A stretch of DNA of 64,000 nt from Rhynchopus euleeides (lineage: Eukaryota > Euglenozoa > Diplonemea > Diplonemida > Diplonemidae): NCBI GenBank assembly GCA_963210315.1, contig OY723240.1:2542001-2606000 (forward strand). The letters run 5' to 3'. Under the pieces are notes generated by a model. It searched no databases, was not told the origin of the DNA, and saw only the letters and a list, made by a program, of their open reading frames with translations. A program made the position numbers and the translations under genes. How positions within the stretch are numbered: the stretch's first letter is position 1; every line of letters begins with the position of its first letter. This document shows positions 12,508 to 23,835 of the stretch, in pieces.

Positions 12508-13784
12508 AGGGGCGGTGGGCGACACCATCTACACCTCACCACCCCCTCTTCCCCCTCCCCCCCAATTGATCTGGATTTCTCAAAGCATCTGAATAGCCGC
12601 AACGTGTTTTTAGGTGCTGCAAGTGGTGTCTGTGTGTAGTGTGTCATCTCGCGAGCTTTTCTCGATGAAGGCATCATCCGGGCGAGACACGCATTTTTTT
12701 CAATCACTCGCGTGTTCGTGCGGATGCGCGCAGGTGTGCTGGTGTCCGGGAGGATGTTGCATCCCCCGGCATCCATCGGCGCTCGCCCCCCGCCCCCCCT
12801 TCCGCCCTCTCGCCTCGCCTCTTCTAACTTTCATGGCGGGCCCCGGGGCAGGCCTTGGTTTTCTTTGGGGGCAAACAGTCCATCTGCTGCGTTTTTGGAC
12901 ATTCTGCATCGGGCATTCAGTTAGTTTCATCGCCTTCGGGGGTCTTCGCTGGGTCGTTCTTCTTCGTCATTTTTCAGCCAATTCAACTGGAAATGCACCA
13001 GAATGCACTGACGATCACCCCGTAGCGAAGACCCCCTTCACCCTGCAGGGTTTCAAGGGTAGAGGCGCCCCCTTGCTATCATCGTGCAGTGCAAGGCACA
13101 TCGACCTGCTAGCAGGGGGTCTCTCTCTCCTGACCACTTCACGATTGGGAAGACCCCGCCCCTGTGTGGATCACAGCCCGCCACCCACCCATGTGTGTTG
13201 TCGTGACCGCGTGAAGTGGGGCGGACCCTGCGTGCATCATTCCCCGTTGTGTCTGTGTTGTGTCGGCACAGTGCATAGCGCAATATGCCTTCTCGGGTTC
13301 GTATCAACAGGGGGGCGGTCGGGTGGGTGGGTGGGTGGGTGGGTGCATGTGTTGCAGCTCAGATGTGTGGGCTCTGCACGCATTCTCCCTTTTTCCAACG
13401 ATCAGGTGTAGGAGGACGAGGCCCTCCCTGCCCAAAGCGCGGGTAAAATTATTGTCGTCACTAGTGGTCAGGGTGCCGTTTGGTGGGCTCAGTGCAGGGG
13501 GAAGAAGGCTCGCATTGTATCAGAGGACAGTCACGGGTGTTGGATGAAGGGATTCTGAACTGCCCCACCCCACCCGCCCCTCAAACCCGCAGTTTGCTGG
13601 AAGAGGAGAACGTGTTCTTGCCACAACGTGCGACAAGGGGGTCCCTTCCTCCGAAGTTCCTTCGGGTGCGGCAGGTCCAACCCTCGGGGCCTTTTTGTTT
13701 CTGGATCTTGCAACCCACCCGCCATGCAGGGGCGCCGCCGCAGAAACAGCGGTGGCGTGCCAGGGGGCCTGGGGTGACGCAATC
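12508..13784. other. intergenic spacer, no gene
   Basis: This spacer lies between TTC27 and the carbonic-anhydrase-like gene. It holds one small MITE (12938-13036, listed separately) and a (GGGT)n tract near 13318-13345. I see no convincing coding exon. The short frames here differ in codon use from the neighbouring genes. Confidence 0.6.
12938..13036 (+). mobile_element. GGGGG-ended MITE, 3-bp duplication (copy 1)
   Basis: A 99-bp element whose ends are inverted repeats GGGGGTCTTCGCT / AGCGAAGACCCCC. It is flanked by TTC (12935-12937) and TTC (13037-13039). A second element with related ends and a different 3-bp duplication lies at 24299-24407, so the two define a small non-autonomous DNA family. 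Confidence 0.7.
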
Positions 13785-15342
13785 ATGATGCCGTACCCAT
13801 GCTGCAGCGCCGTGCTGCAGGCTGTGTGCCTCCTCTTGGCAGTTCTGCCCGCCCACGCGCAGGTGGACCTGCAAGCCGTGCCTTGGAACTACGGTATGCC
13901 ACGCTTCAGGCCCAGGCCTGCCTGTGCACCGCACACCCCACGCCACCCCCACGAAACACGGCACACATGGTGACCCATCCTTTCCCGCACCCTTGTCATC
14001 AGAACAGCGCGTTCCCATCCTGGCCGTGCTACACCATACTGCCATGAGTTGACACAATCCACAAGCCACCACCCCACCACCACCAGACCCTACGAGCGGA
14101 GACGGTCCCTCCCAGTGGCCCTCCCAGCAGTTGGACTGCCTGCCCAGCCAATGGCGGCAGCAGTGCGAAGAGTACGCCTTTCTCGAATGCGCCGGGCAGT
14201 CGCAGAGCCCGATTGACGTGCGGGACAGCAGCAGCGTCGCAGCCCCACCCGCATTCCTCCACTTCTGGCGAGAGCCTGGGACGCAGGTTGACGAAGACGG
14301 GTCGCGGTACACCTATGACAGGATACACAACAGCGGGCACGGCGTGGAGGTGGCGATCCTGAGCTCCAACCTGGTGATGACGACGAGCCTCTTCAGCGAT
14401 AAATACGTCCTGACGGGGATCATGCACAAGATGCCCGCGGAACACCTGATGGACGGGGTCCGCCACGACGTGGAGCAGCAGTTTGTCTTCAGACCCCTCG
14501 ACAGCATGCAGGGCGCCTGGGCCCTCGACCCACACGAGGTCCGCATCGCTGTGCACTACACCCGGAACCGCAGCGCGGCCCGCCAGATCGTGGAGCCCCG
14601 CGCCGCCACCGTGCTGCAGCAGGTCCGCAGACACTTCGGCAAGCTGCACGCTAAGGGCGACGCCCTCTTCCTCTTCCGCTTCGAGCCCACGGTGGACCTC
14701 AGCCTCGGTTCCTTCTACACCTACGAAGGAAGCGCCACCACGCCTCCCTGCCGAGAGGATGTGACGTGGCTGGTGTCCTCCTCTGTGCGCCACATCGACG
14801 ACGACACCTACGCAGCTCTGCAGGAGGGGCAGGGGCGGGTCGCCCCGGAACCGCATGGCAACGCACGCCCCCCGGCTCCCACACGATCCAGGGTTGTCAC
14901 GAAGCGCCGCGTGAAGCAGCCTGTGCGGAAGCCGCAGTTCTACGAGCTGGAGATGCGTGCGGCAGGCCCTCTAGAGGCCACCCCGGTGCAGCGGTCTGCC
15001 GTCGCTGTGGCATTCGGCAGGAACAGGTCGTCGAAGAATCTCCGATCCGCCTTGCGTGAGGCAATCTCGGGGCTGGTGGTGCTGCTGGTGGTGTGCGTGC
15101 TCTGCCTCGCCGTCGTCTCCCTCGTGAAGAACGACGCCATCCCGCTGTCCGTCATCCCGACCTGGCTGGGCGGGGTGGGGGACCCGGTGCGCGAGAGGTG
15201 GGACACCTCCAAGCAGGTGTTTGGGAGCTTCGTCCCCGCGATATACGAAGGCGACCTCGAGGAGTCCGACACCGAAGAGGAGGAGGAGGACGAGGAAGAG
15301 GAGGACGAGGAGGAGGAAGAGGACGAAGAAGACGATGAGTGA
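13785..15342 (+). CDS. alpha-carbonic-anhydrase-like membrane protein, zinc ligands absent
   Basis: Two exons, 13785-13893 and 14087-15342 (phase 1 junction, intron GTATG...CAG), giving 454 aa. Exon 1 is a signal peptide (LLAVLPAHA) running into WNY, and exon 2 resumes DPTSGDGPSQW, the normal start of the alpha-CA fold. Further family marks are QSPIDVRD, the NSGHGVEV strand and EGSATTPPC followed by VTWLV. The three zinc histidines are missing: where human CA2 has HFH the sequence reads IMHK, and where it has ELHLVH it reads EQQFVF. It should therefore be catalytically dead, like the CA-related proteins, and act in binding or adhesion. A transmembrane helix (LVVLLVVCVLCLAVVSLV) at residues about 356-374 and an acidic Glu/Asp tail follow, implying a type I membrane protein. 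A second in-frame ATG lies at 13788. Confidence 0.87.
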
Positions 15343-15918
15343 GGGGGGGGGGGGGTGGGACTGGGAACCCCAAATCAACCCGCCATCGATGTGCGTTGTC
15401 AGGCGTCGAAAGCCTGTTTTGCCCCCCACCTCACCCCCCCTGACGCCACTGCCGCACCCGTGTTTCCACCGGGCACACCTCCACTCCGAGCGTCAGGCTG
15501 GGTGTTGCGGGATGGCGGGGGTGGGGGGTGGGGTGGTGATGGAGAGGGGGGGGAGGGGGGAGGCGGGGTGACGCTGGGCGAGAGGTGCCGGCGTGGCGCA
15601 GCTGTGCTTTTCTAACCACGGCGAGGCGCCGCGCGGCGATTTCGACCCCCCATCTGCCTGCCCTCCCCCCTTCTCCAGCCAGGGAGGAGCGAGGTGGGGG
15701 CGGGGGTGGGGGGGTGGGGGGTGGTTCTGTCTGTAAGCAACGGGCTAAGTGGTTTTGTTCAGTAAAACAGTGTCGCTTTGAGGATGGCGTGGGGCCCCCG
15801 CCCACCACCCACCCACCCCCCGCTTCGTTTCGCTCCTCCGTGTCGTGATGGTGGGGGGGGGGGGGGGGTGGGAGGCAACAACCACACACAGGCCCACAGG
15901 TTACTCCGGATCGCTCAT
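15343..15918. other. intergenic spacer, G/C homopolymer-rich
   Basis: This spacer lies between the carbonic-anhydrase-like gene and the multicopper oxidase. It consists largely of G runs, C runs and purine tracts, and no gene is visible. CCCACAG near 15892-15898, ahead of the oxidase start, is a possible splice acceptor. Confidence 0.6.
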
Positions 15919-18228
15919 ATGATGTGCTGGAGGCAACGCCCGGCGAGGTGGTGCGGCGTGCTGCAGCTCGCTGCCCTGGTGGCACTGCATGCAGGGGTGT
16001 GTGATGCATGCACCCTGCCGCAGGTGGAGATTGACGCCTGCTCGGGCAAGGCTGCCAATGCAGCCTGCACGTTCAGCAGGGGCGGCTCTGCGGTGTGCGG
16101 AGAGTGCAGGGCGCACGCAGAGTGCACGCTGACGTGTGCGCCTGGCAGCACGGGGTGTGCCGCTGCCACAGGGGAGGCGGAGGTGACGTGTGCGAAGCAG
16201 CCGACGGGGACCGGTGGGTTTGGGATAGTGCAGCCCTGCCAGGATACATCCATCGTGCCCGAGGCCTCGGCCCCCGTGTTTGCGGAGACGCGGTCAGCCG
16301 AGTCGCTCAACGGGGTGCTGGACATCACGCTGAACGTGCAGCCCTTCGTGCTGGATACCGGTGCCTTCAAGGTGCAGGCGCGTGGGTACTGCTACGAGGG
16401 GGTGTGCTCCTACCCAGGGCCCACTATCGTGACGTATCCCGGGGATGTGGTGTCGGTGACGGTGCAGAACGACCTGAGCGACGCGGTGCCGGAGCAGGCG
16501 ACGTCTGACGGCGATGGGGTCAACGCGCTGCGCAAGGCGAACTACACAAACCTCCACACGCATGGGCTGCACGTCGACCCTTATACAGACAACGTTATTG
16601 CGGGGATTGCGCCCGGGTCGTCGCGCACCTACCGGCACATCATCCCTGCCACGCACATGCCGGGGACAAGCTGGTACCACTCACACCAGCACGGCGCCAG
16701 CTCGCTGCAGGTGATGGGGGGGCTGTTTGGGATGTGGGTCGTGCAGCCCAAGAAGGACGCCCCGCTGCCCGAGGCGATGCTCACCAGCGCCGCCGCAAAC
16801 GCTTCGTGGTGGGAGATGCCCGCCTTCCGCATGACAGTGTCGCACTTCTCGCTGTGCTCCTGCAACCCCACATCAGACCCCTTCCGCATCTTCAGCTACC
16901 AGCAGCTCCGCGACCTCACGGGGGACAACATGCAGATGAATGTGCAGATGGCCTCCGACGTCACCGACGTGCTGCTGGTGAACGGGCAGCGCCAGCCGGT
17001 GCTGGACATCCGCACCGGGGTGTGGAACCGGCTCGAGCTCCTCAACGCTGTGGGGGACGTGTTCCTGGAGGTCGAGATCCGGACCGGCGTCGCCTTTGGG
17101 GGCGGTGGGACGGGTGCCGCGTGCGACATGAAGCTGCTGTCGCTGGACGGCGTGCTGCTCCTCAACGGCATCCGCGACGTGCAGCACATCAACCTTGCCC
17201 CCGGCACGCGCGCCGGCGTGGCAGTCAGGTGCGCCACCTCCGGCACCTTCTACCTGCAGAGCAACCCTGCCAACCGCGCTGCTGACTACGAAGCCACCTT
17301 CCTGCAGAACCTCGTCACGCTGCGTGCCTCTGTGGCAGGAGGGCAGCACGGCCCCACGGACGCACCTGCCTGGGGCGAGGCGGACATCAGGCGGCCTGCC
17401 TACCTGCAGGACCTGCGCGCCAAGACGGCAGCCGCCCAGTGGGAGCTGGGCGTGGAGCAGACCTCTGTGTCGGGGGGCGGCGCCTGGCTGGGCGTGGGCA
17501 CGGAGTGCTCGCTGGCCGTCAGCGGGAGGGACGGCGCCACAGCACCCGACCCCAACTCCGAGGGGCAGTGCGTCTACCAGGCCTTCGGGCAGAGTAACTA
17601 CCGGCACGTGGGGCGCATGTGCGATGTGGAGGACGTCGTGGTGAACGGGAGGGGGGCGACGCCGCACCCGATGCACATCCACGTCAACCACTTCCAGGTG
17701 GTGTCCTACACCCGCAACGGCCAGGACGCATCGGGTGAGACGCAGTTCACCTCCTGGGGTGTGGTGGGCGACTGGCGCGACACGTTCCCTGCGCTGACCG
17801 GCAGGGTCACACTCCGGCATGTCCTGGATGGCTTCGGCGGGAATGTGATGGTTCACTGCCACTTCCTCCCGCACGAAGACATGGGGATGATGGACCGCTT
17901 CTGGGTGGCAGGCCAGGAGGGTGCCCCTGCGTGTGCCGCAACCTACGACGCGGCGCGGTCTGCCAGCTACTGCGCGGCACCCGCAGCAGCCGTCGACACG
18001 GAGTACCCGCGTGTGGCAGGCACCTGCCTGGGGTACCGCCAGACGGCGACCGAGGTGCTCCCCACAGCGCTGCCACCCTCAGATGCAACCAGTGCACCCC
18101 CGACCTCTGCGCCGCAGTCGGGTGGCCCCACCACAGCAGCGCCCACCGGGCGCGACCCGAACGCGGCCGTGGCGGTGGCACCCATGACTGTGGTCTGGTT
18201 GGCTCTCCTAATGTCCTGCCTGATGTAG
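15919..18228 (+). CDS. multicopper oxidase, secreted or membrane-anchored
   Basis: Single exon, 769 aa from the first of two adjacent ATGs (15919 and 15922); the frame is open further upstream, but the signal-peptide-like start (residues about 10-28, LQLAALVALHAGVC) favours this one. All four copper signatures are present and intact: HTHGLH (213-218), YHSHQH (253-258), HPMHIH (583-588) and HCHFLPHEDMGMM (646-658), giving the type 1 Cys647 and axial Met657. The family oxidises phenols, amines or metal ions and reduces oxygen to water; the HTHGLH variant resembles bacterial-type oxidases, so the substrate cannot be named. A cysteine-rich segment (residues about 30-105) precedes the first cupredoxin domain. 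The end is a Thr/Pro/Ser-rich stalk plus a hydrophobic terminus (TVVWLALLMSCLM), consistent with a GPI signal or a C-terminal anchor. It lies 576 bp downstream of the CA-like surface protein, on the same strand. Confidence 0.93.
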   Translation: MMCWRQRPARWCGVLQLAALVALHAGVCDACTLPQVEIDACSGKAANAACTFSRGGSAVCGECRAHAECTLTCAPGSTGCAAATGEAEVTCAKQPTGTGGFGIVQPCQDTSIVPEASAPVFAETRSAESLNGVLDITLNVQPFVLDTGAFKVQARGYCYEGVCSYPGPTIVTYPGDVVSVTVQNDLSDAVPEQATSDGDGVNALRKANYTNLHTHGLHVDPYTDNVIAGIAPGSSRTYRHIIPATHMPGTSWYHSHQHGASSLQVMGGLFGMWVVQPKKDAPLPEAMLTSAAANASWWEMPAFRMTVSHFSLCSCNPTSDPFRIFSYQQLRDLTGDNMQMNVQMASDVTDVLLVNGQRQPVLDIRTGVWNRLELLNAVGDVFLEVEIRTGVAFGGGGTGAACDMKLLSLDGVLLLNGIRDVQHINLAPGTRAGVAVRCATSGTFYLQSNPANRAADYEATFLQNLVTLRASVAGGQHGPTDAPAWGEADIRRPAYLQDLRAKTAAAQWELGVEQTSVSGGGAWLGVGTECSLAVSGRDGATAPDPNSEGQCVYQAFGQSNYRHVGRMCDVEDVVVNGRGATPHPMHIHVNHFQVVSYTRNGQDASGETQFTSWGVVGDWRDTFPALTGRVTLRHVLDGFGGNVMVHCHFLPHEDMGMMDRFWVAGQEGAPACAATYDAARSASYCAAPAAAVDTEYPRVAGTCLGYRQTATEVLPTALPPSDATSAPPTSAPQSGGPTTAAPTGRDPNAAVAVAPMTVVWLALLMSCLM

Positions 18229-18968
18229 GTGTGAGTGCGTGGTTGCGGATGTGGGGGTGGGGGTGGCTCCTGTGTGTGTGGCTGTCAGTGAGATGAGGCT
18301 GTGTTGTGTGTTGCACACACCGGAGAGGGCGCACTGCGTGCCAGGGTGCAGGACCATCCGCGACTGAAAGGCAGGATGTGGGGGGGTGGTGGCGGTGTGT
18401 TCTCGCAGTCGGAAAACACCACCCTCTTCCTTCATGATGTACACCACGCACACAACACACATACCGATTTTGATACTTTTTGATTTTTTTGAATTCTGCG
18501 ACTCCGCTCCCCGGCCTCCGCACTGCCGGAGGGTGCTCTCTGGACACAGGAGTGTGTCCATTGGGGTGTCTGCCTCAAGGTTTCCTGCTTGTGGCGTGCA
18601 CAGTCTCGCTGCCACCACTGCGCTTCTGTGTCTGGGTGGTGGTGGTCGGTGCAACCCCGTTGCGCCACACGCAACATCTGCAGTTTCTGCGAGCCATGTG
18701 CATGTGGTTCGGGAAGCGGCCTGAACGAAGCCAACCCGAAACAAAAATCTACCCTCATGGCATTGTCCGAAAAATAAGCGCGGCTCTCAGTGCCTGTGAG
18801 GGCCTGGCGTCAGTGCTGCCGGACCGCCACCCCTACCCACCCATCCTCCAGCCCCGGCCATGCCCACTTCCGCCCCACTTCCGAGCCTCTCTTGGGCAAA
18901 GGAAAACCAGCAACAAAACTGCGGAACCCCACTCGGTCTGACGCGGGTCTCGCTTCTGTGGCAGGGGT
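18229..18968. other. intergenic spacer, no gene
   Basis: This spacer lies between the multicopper oxidase and the repeat cluster. It has short GT-rich runs just after the stop and no recognisable exon, RNA gene or element. Confidence 0.6.
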
Positions 18969-19860
18969 TAAGTGGAGAAAGGCAATGGCAAGGGGAGGAG
19001 GGGGGGATGTGTGGGTGTGTGTGTGGCTACTTTCCTTTCCCAGTTGAATTCCAACCGGGGCCCATCGTGGTTGCCACGTTTTGTTTGGCGAGGGAAAAAA
19101 AGGAACAGATCTGCCTGAAGGGCCTATCTACAAAGAAGGCGCTTATTTTACGGCTTTTCTTCGGTTTTTTTTACACCCCAGCCTCTCCTCGAAACTACAG
19201 CCTGAAACCGATCCCAGTGGGCCCTGCTGCCAATGTGCACATTCGGGCCTAAACATGCTGTCCCGGAAAGGGACACCCGCAAGAACCTCGTTGCCTAGTT
19301 TGCCTGTGCTGGTTTAGCGGCCTGGTCTCGTCGTGTGCCCCTGAAGGTCCACACCATGAGAAACTTACCTCGCTATTCCACAGAGAAACTTCATGCAACA
19401 GCAATACCTCTCCTTCCCTTCACGGTGGGATCTTGTAAATTTTACATGTAAAAATACTGATTTTTGCACATAACACACCTGTGTGGTACGGGAAATGCTA
19501 CGAGGAACGCGATGGACTCGGGACTGCTGCTGGCCTCTCTTGCTATGGTTTACTTATGTTTCGTGCTCCACCTGCTCCACCTCATTCTGCACTTCAGATG
19601 ATCCACTTCACGTGGGTTACGGGGTTTGGGACAACGATGATATGTTGTGTCCGACGACAAGGTAAGGTAAGCTCATCGAGGTACACCAAACCGGAGTTGT
19701 CAAATCAAAAAAGACACACCGCCCGAGAGGCAATTGGTGTGACACAACAGCGATGACACAATCACTCTGCCCGAGGGGGCGCGTTTTTAGCGACCGAGAC
19801 CTCCTCTCCTGACTGAGGGACACACGATCTGACCGTCCGAGAGACGCAGCATTCTACCCT

Positions 19861-20185
19861 GCCCGAGGGGCACCCACTCTCCTGACCGAGAGACACGCAG
19901 TCTTGCCCGAGGGGCACCTGGTTTCCTGACCGAGACAATATTCTGCCCGAGGGGCACTCACTCTCCCGACCGAGAGACACGCAGTTTTGCCCGAGGGGCA
20001 CCCGTTATCCTGACCGAGACAAAACTATGCCCGAGGGGCACCCACTCTCCCGACCGAGAGACGCAGCATCTCGCCCGAGGGGCACCTGTTCTCCTGACCG
20101 AGACAAAAATTTTGCCCGAGGGGCACCCGCTCTCCCGACCGAGAGATACACAATCTTGCCCGAGGGGCACCAAATCCCGACCGAG
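19861..20185 (+). repeat. minisatellite 1 of copy A
   Basis: Units of about 40-43 bp alternate between two types, each beginning GCCCGAGGGGCACC, one followed by CACTCTCCCGACCGAGAGAC and the other by TGTTCTCCTGACCGAGAC. The array is about 325 bp here and about 660 bp in copies B and C. Confidence 0.85.
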
Positions 20186-20810
20186 AAGACGACCCTCACA
20201 CCATGCTCGTGTCAGGTCTCAAGAGGGCCGAAGCCGCGGTTGAGGACAACAACACCCCCACGCACTGGTTCTAATAAATGACGGCGAGGTGCACGGGGGG
20301 ATCAGCACGAAGGAGGGGCGCAAAAAGATGGGGATGATGACGCCGTGGTGTTCAAGGTGGTCCTCCGCCGCTTATGAACGTGACAGCGGGACAGCGCTGC
20401 GCCCGTGGCCGCAGCGGATTGAGGACATTCCCATCAGCCATCGAGACTATCACCGCGCCTCGCCGAAAACCTGCTTCACGCTTGATCGCGCTCAAGGTTT
20501 CCAAACGCATACTTCAGCTGGAGGTTCCGTCACAGAGGCGCTGACAAAGGCGGGACCAAGAGCAACAGTCGGGTGCTGATAAATGGGTCGATACTGATGC
20601 AGCAAAGTGACGTCAGTGATATCCAACTCCTACTTTCCTGACCGAGACACGATCTTGCCGAGGAGCATCGGACCGAGACACCCACTTCTGCCTGAGGGGC
20701 ACCTAGCCGAGACGCATTTTTCCTGCCCGAGGGGCATCTCGCCGAGACATTACCTGCCTGAGGGGCACCTGGCCACGACATACCTACAGCTTACGCTTGC
20801 GGGGCACCCT

Positions 20811-21210
20811 GCCTGAGGAGCACCTGGCCAAGACATACATTTCCGCCTACGAGGCACCCTGCCCGAGGGGCACCTGGTCAAGACACACACTTCCGCCTAC
20901 GGGGCACCCTGCCCGAGGGGCACCTGGCCAAGACAGACACCTCTGCCTACGAGGCACCCTGCCCGAGGGGCACCTGGCCAAGACATACACTTCCGCCTAC
21001 GAGGCACCCTGCCCGAGGGGCACCTGGCCAAGACATACACTTCCGCCTACGAGGCACCCTGCCCGAGGGGCACCTGGTCAAGACATACATTTCCGCCTAC
21101 GGGGCACCCTGCCTGAGGGGCATCTGGCCGCGACATACACTTCCGCCTACGGGGCACCCTGCCTGAGGGGCACCTGGCCAAGACGCACATTCATGCCCGA
21201 GGGACACCGG
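20811..21210 (+). repeat. minisatellite 2 of copy A (50-bp period)
   Basis: Exact 50-bp period with unit starts at 20811, 20861, 20911 and so on to 21161, i.e. seven periods. Each unit runs GCCCGAGGGGCACCTGG, CAAGACATACACTTCC, GCCTACGAGGCACCCT. Copies B and C have ten periods. Confidence 0.9.
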
Positions 21211-23835
21211 GCCGAGACATTACATTCCCTGCCTGAGGGACACCTGGCCGAGACACATTCCTGCCGAGGGGCACTCACTCCCGACCGCGAGACGCAGGAT
21301 TTTGCCTGAGGGGCACCTCCTCTCCTGACCGAGACACAACCCCGCCCAGCACAGTGCCGAGGGGCATTTACGCTTTCGACTGGAATACCGAGCCTGACCC
21401 GGGGAGACACAATCGTGCCACAATCGTGAGGGGCATACTCTCTTGATTGAGAAATACACCTTTTTTGCCCGAGCGACGGCACCTGAAGGCGGAAGGGTGG
21501 CCTGTCACACACAGCCTGCCAGATCCAGCTCGAGCGCGGTGACGCGACGTGAGCTTTCCGAGGGCGACAGTTTTCGTGTACCAATGCAACGCCCCCGGAC
21601 ACGCCCCCGAGAAGCCGGCACGTCTGTCGTGCCCAGCTTATCTGCGCGAATGCCGACTACGCGCACCCCGGCGTCAAGCGGATGCCCGCACACGCCCCAA
21701 GCGGGGCATACTCCGTCGAAGCATAGTCTCCCTGCCGGGGGACACACGTTCAAGCCTGCATTATTCACAGGGGTCAGGGGGAGTTCCGGGCGTCTGGGGC
21801 CCGGTGTTGAGACGTACGACCTCACAGTTCCATGCAGGGAAGGGGAGCTGCTGACTGGACACCTGCGAGGTGCCGTGGGACATACACAGAGATCAGGTAT
21901 CCAACACAGCCGAGACGCTCTCCCAAGCTGCACTGCTCGGGGAGCAAAAGAAGCAGCGACTGAGAGACGCGTCCGCATCGCCTGTGTCAGCGGTGCCGCC
22001 GCTGAGGGGGTCCACCGAAACCGCAGCCATGGCAGCGGGCCGAGATCATTCCACAAGGTTGGGGGGCAGTCAGCCAGTCTTCCCGAGTACCCAGCAGCCT
22101 ACTCGACAAGCCCGAACAGCGACTGCAGCGTGCGACAAGCTCCGGTCCGCGGGGACTCACCTCTCTCATTAAGAAGGCGACTCCGAGAATCCTTCTGGCA
22201 TGCCCACACCTCCAGGGCCTCGAATTTCCTCACGCACCGGGAAATACGCCCTCCACACTGAGTCCGGGCGTTACCACTGAATCGACGCCACGTGGGGCCA
22301 CAGGGCCTCCGTTTGATGCGCTGTCTACGAGGCGGGCGATGGGGCAGGTACAGTGGGGATCAGCCCAGTGGGAAGGGGGCCGCAGGAACGTGTTGTCCAC
22401 CGCTCGAGCGGAGTTCAGGAGACGACAGTGCGCGCGATCGCCCTCTTTCACCCAGAAGGGCCGGCACCTCTCACACCTACCCCTGGGCACTCCATGCAGC
22501 GTCTCCAGTGCGCCATGAAGAGGCGCGTTGGGCTTCACCCCGCAACTCGCTCGCAGCCAGCGAAGACCGGAGAGGACACAGAGAGCCACAGAGCGATCGA
22601 GATCACGCCGGAAAGCACCGGGTGTTGGCCGGGCTCCCGAAGGGCGAGAGTTTAAGACGGCCGGACAGTAGACTGCTGCGGAGGAGCTGGGAGGCGAGTT
22701 TCAGACTGTGATTTCTCGATCCGCCGAGCCCTGTCCCCAGGCGAGAGCTGCCGGGTCATGGTGGCTGAATATGCACGAGCGTCGCGGTGGTGGTGCTGGG
22801 AGCGCACCAGAGGACTGTCACGCTGAGGGGCTGGGCATGGCCACTGACTACCTGGATACGGCCGTCTCAGTGCATCGCCCGGGGTGCAAAACGACATCGA
22901 GGATGTCAGGAAGAAGGGTCATGTGGGCACACACCAATATGTCGGAGACGTGAAGAAGCCTCGAGGGGAAGGGTTCCCCAGGGGATGGAGGATCCCGAAG
23001 AGGTACAGGGTGAGGATTCAAATACCCGGAGTGGGAAACGCACCAGACGTCGGGGGTCAGCCAAGAGCGGGTGGTTGCAGCACAGGCGGGGCTGTGTGCA
23101 ACCTTTGCCCCCTTAGTTTCGCCGGGTTGAGACGCATCAACTCTCTCGCCGGGTGCGGCAACTGGAGAGACAGGCATGTTGTCGATAGGGCACACCAAGA
23201 ATCACGAGGCTGACCACACGACGGCGGCACACGGCCGAGGCAGGCGGATCCCCTCAGCGAGTGAGGTTCGATCGTTTTCCGTACAAGGTGCTCGTGACAA
23301 CGTAGAAAGCGGTACATTACCATCGGAGGGATGCATACGATGGGCGACGGAGCCTGATCACTTCAATAGTAGACCGTTCGCGCGGCGTCCCTAAGTCCTT
23401 GGGTCCTAAGGGTCCTGGGTGGAAGCGTCCAATGCAACACTCACAGCATAGAGGCCAAGTGTTTCTCGTAGTATTTTGCACATAACACACCTGTGTGGTA
23501 CGGGAAATGCTACGAGGAACGCGATGGACTCGGGACTGCTGCTGGCCTCTCTTGCTATGGTTTACTTATGTTTCGTGCTCCACCTGCTCCACCTCATTCT
23601 GCACTTCAGATGATCCACTTCACGTGGGTTACGGGGTTTGGGACAACGATGATATGTTGTGTCCGACGACAAGGTAAGGTAAGCTCATCGAGGTACACCA
23701 AACCGGAGTTGTCAAATCAAAAAAAAATATGGGGGGGGGGTTTTTCAAAGTGCAAGAGGTGGAGCCCGTTCAACAGGTGGAAGCGTCCAATGCAACACTC
23801 ACAGCATAGAGGCCAAGTGTTTCTCGTAGTATTTT

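Larger units (their letters stand above)
19466..23835 (+). mobile_element. split-direct-repeat element, copy A (DIRS-order, Ngaro/PAT-like, non-coding)
   Basis: Parts in order: A1 19466-19713; body with two minisatellites; B1 23418-23477; A2 23478-23775; B2 23776-23835. A1 and A2 share about 248 bp starting GCACATAACACACCTG; B1 and B2 are 60 bp starting GGTGGAAGCGTCC and ending GTAGTATTTT. The A1...B1-A2-B2 order is the split-direct-repeat layout of Ngaro/PAT-type tyrosine-recombinase retroelements. The element lies between T-runs (TTTTT on the left, TTTT at its right end) with no target duplication. The body shows no reverse transcriptase or recombinase, so it would be non-autonomous. It looks whole as a non-coding unit and, from near identity with copies B and C, very young. 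It sits inside the CACGG element. Confidence 0.75.

Noticed and set aside
19481-19756. 91-codon frame at the start of each A repeat
   Set aside because: Present five times only through recent copying; it ends inside low-complexity sequence and overlaps another frame of equal quality.
19861-21210. CRISPR array
   Set aside because: The repeats are contiguous minisatellite units without unique spacers, in a eukaryotic element.
21443-22261. 272-codon open frame in the body of the split-repeat elements (also in copies B and C)
   Set aside because: It recurs only because the copies are nearly identical; it has no domain, and overlapping frames of similar length exist on the other strand.
23016-23300. 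Possible tRNA in the element body (GATTCAAATACC and GGTTCGATCG words)
   Set aside because: No cloverleaf can be folded around either word.
19466-23835. LTR retrotransposon
   Set aside because: There is no pair of simple long terminal repeats, no TG...CA ends, no primer-binding site seen and no target duplication; the repeats are split as A1...B1-A2-B2.
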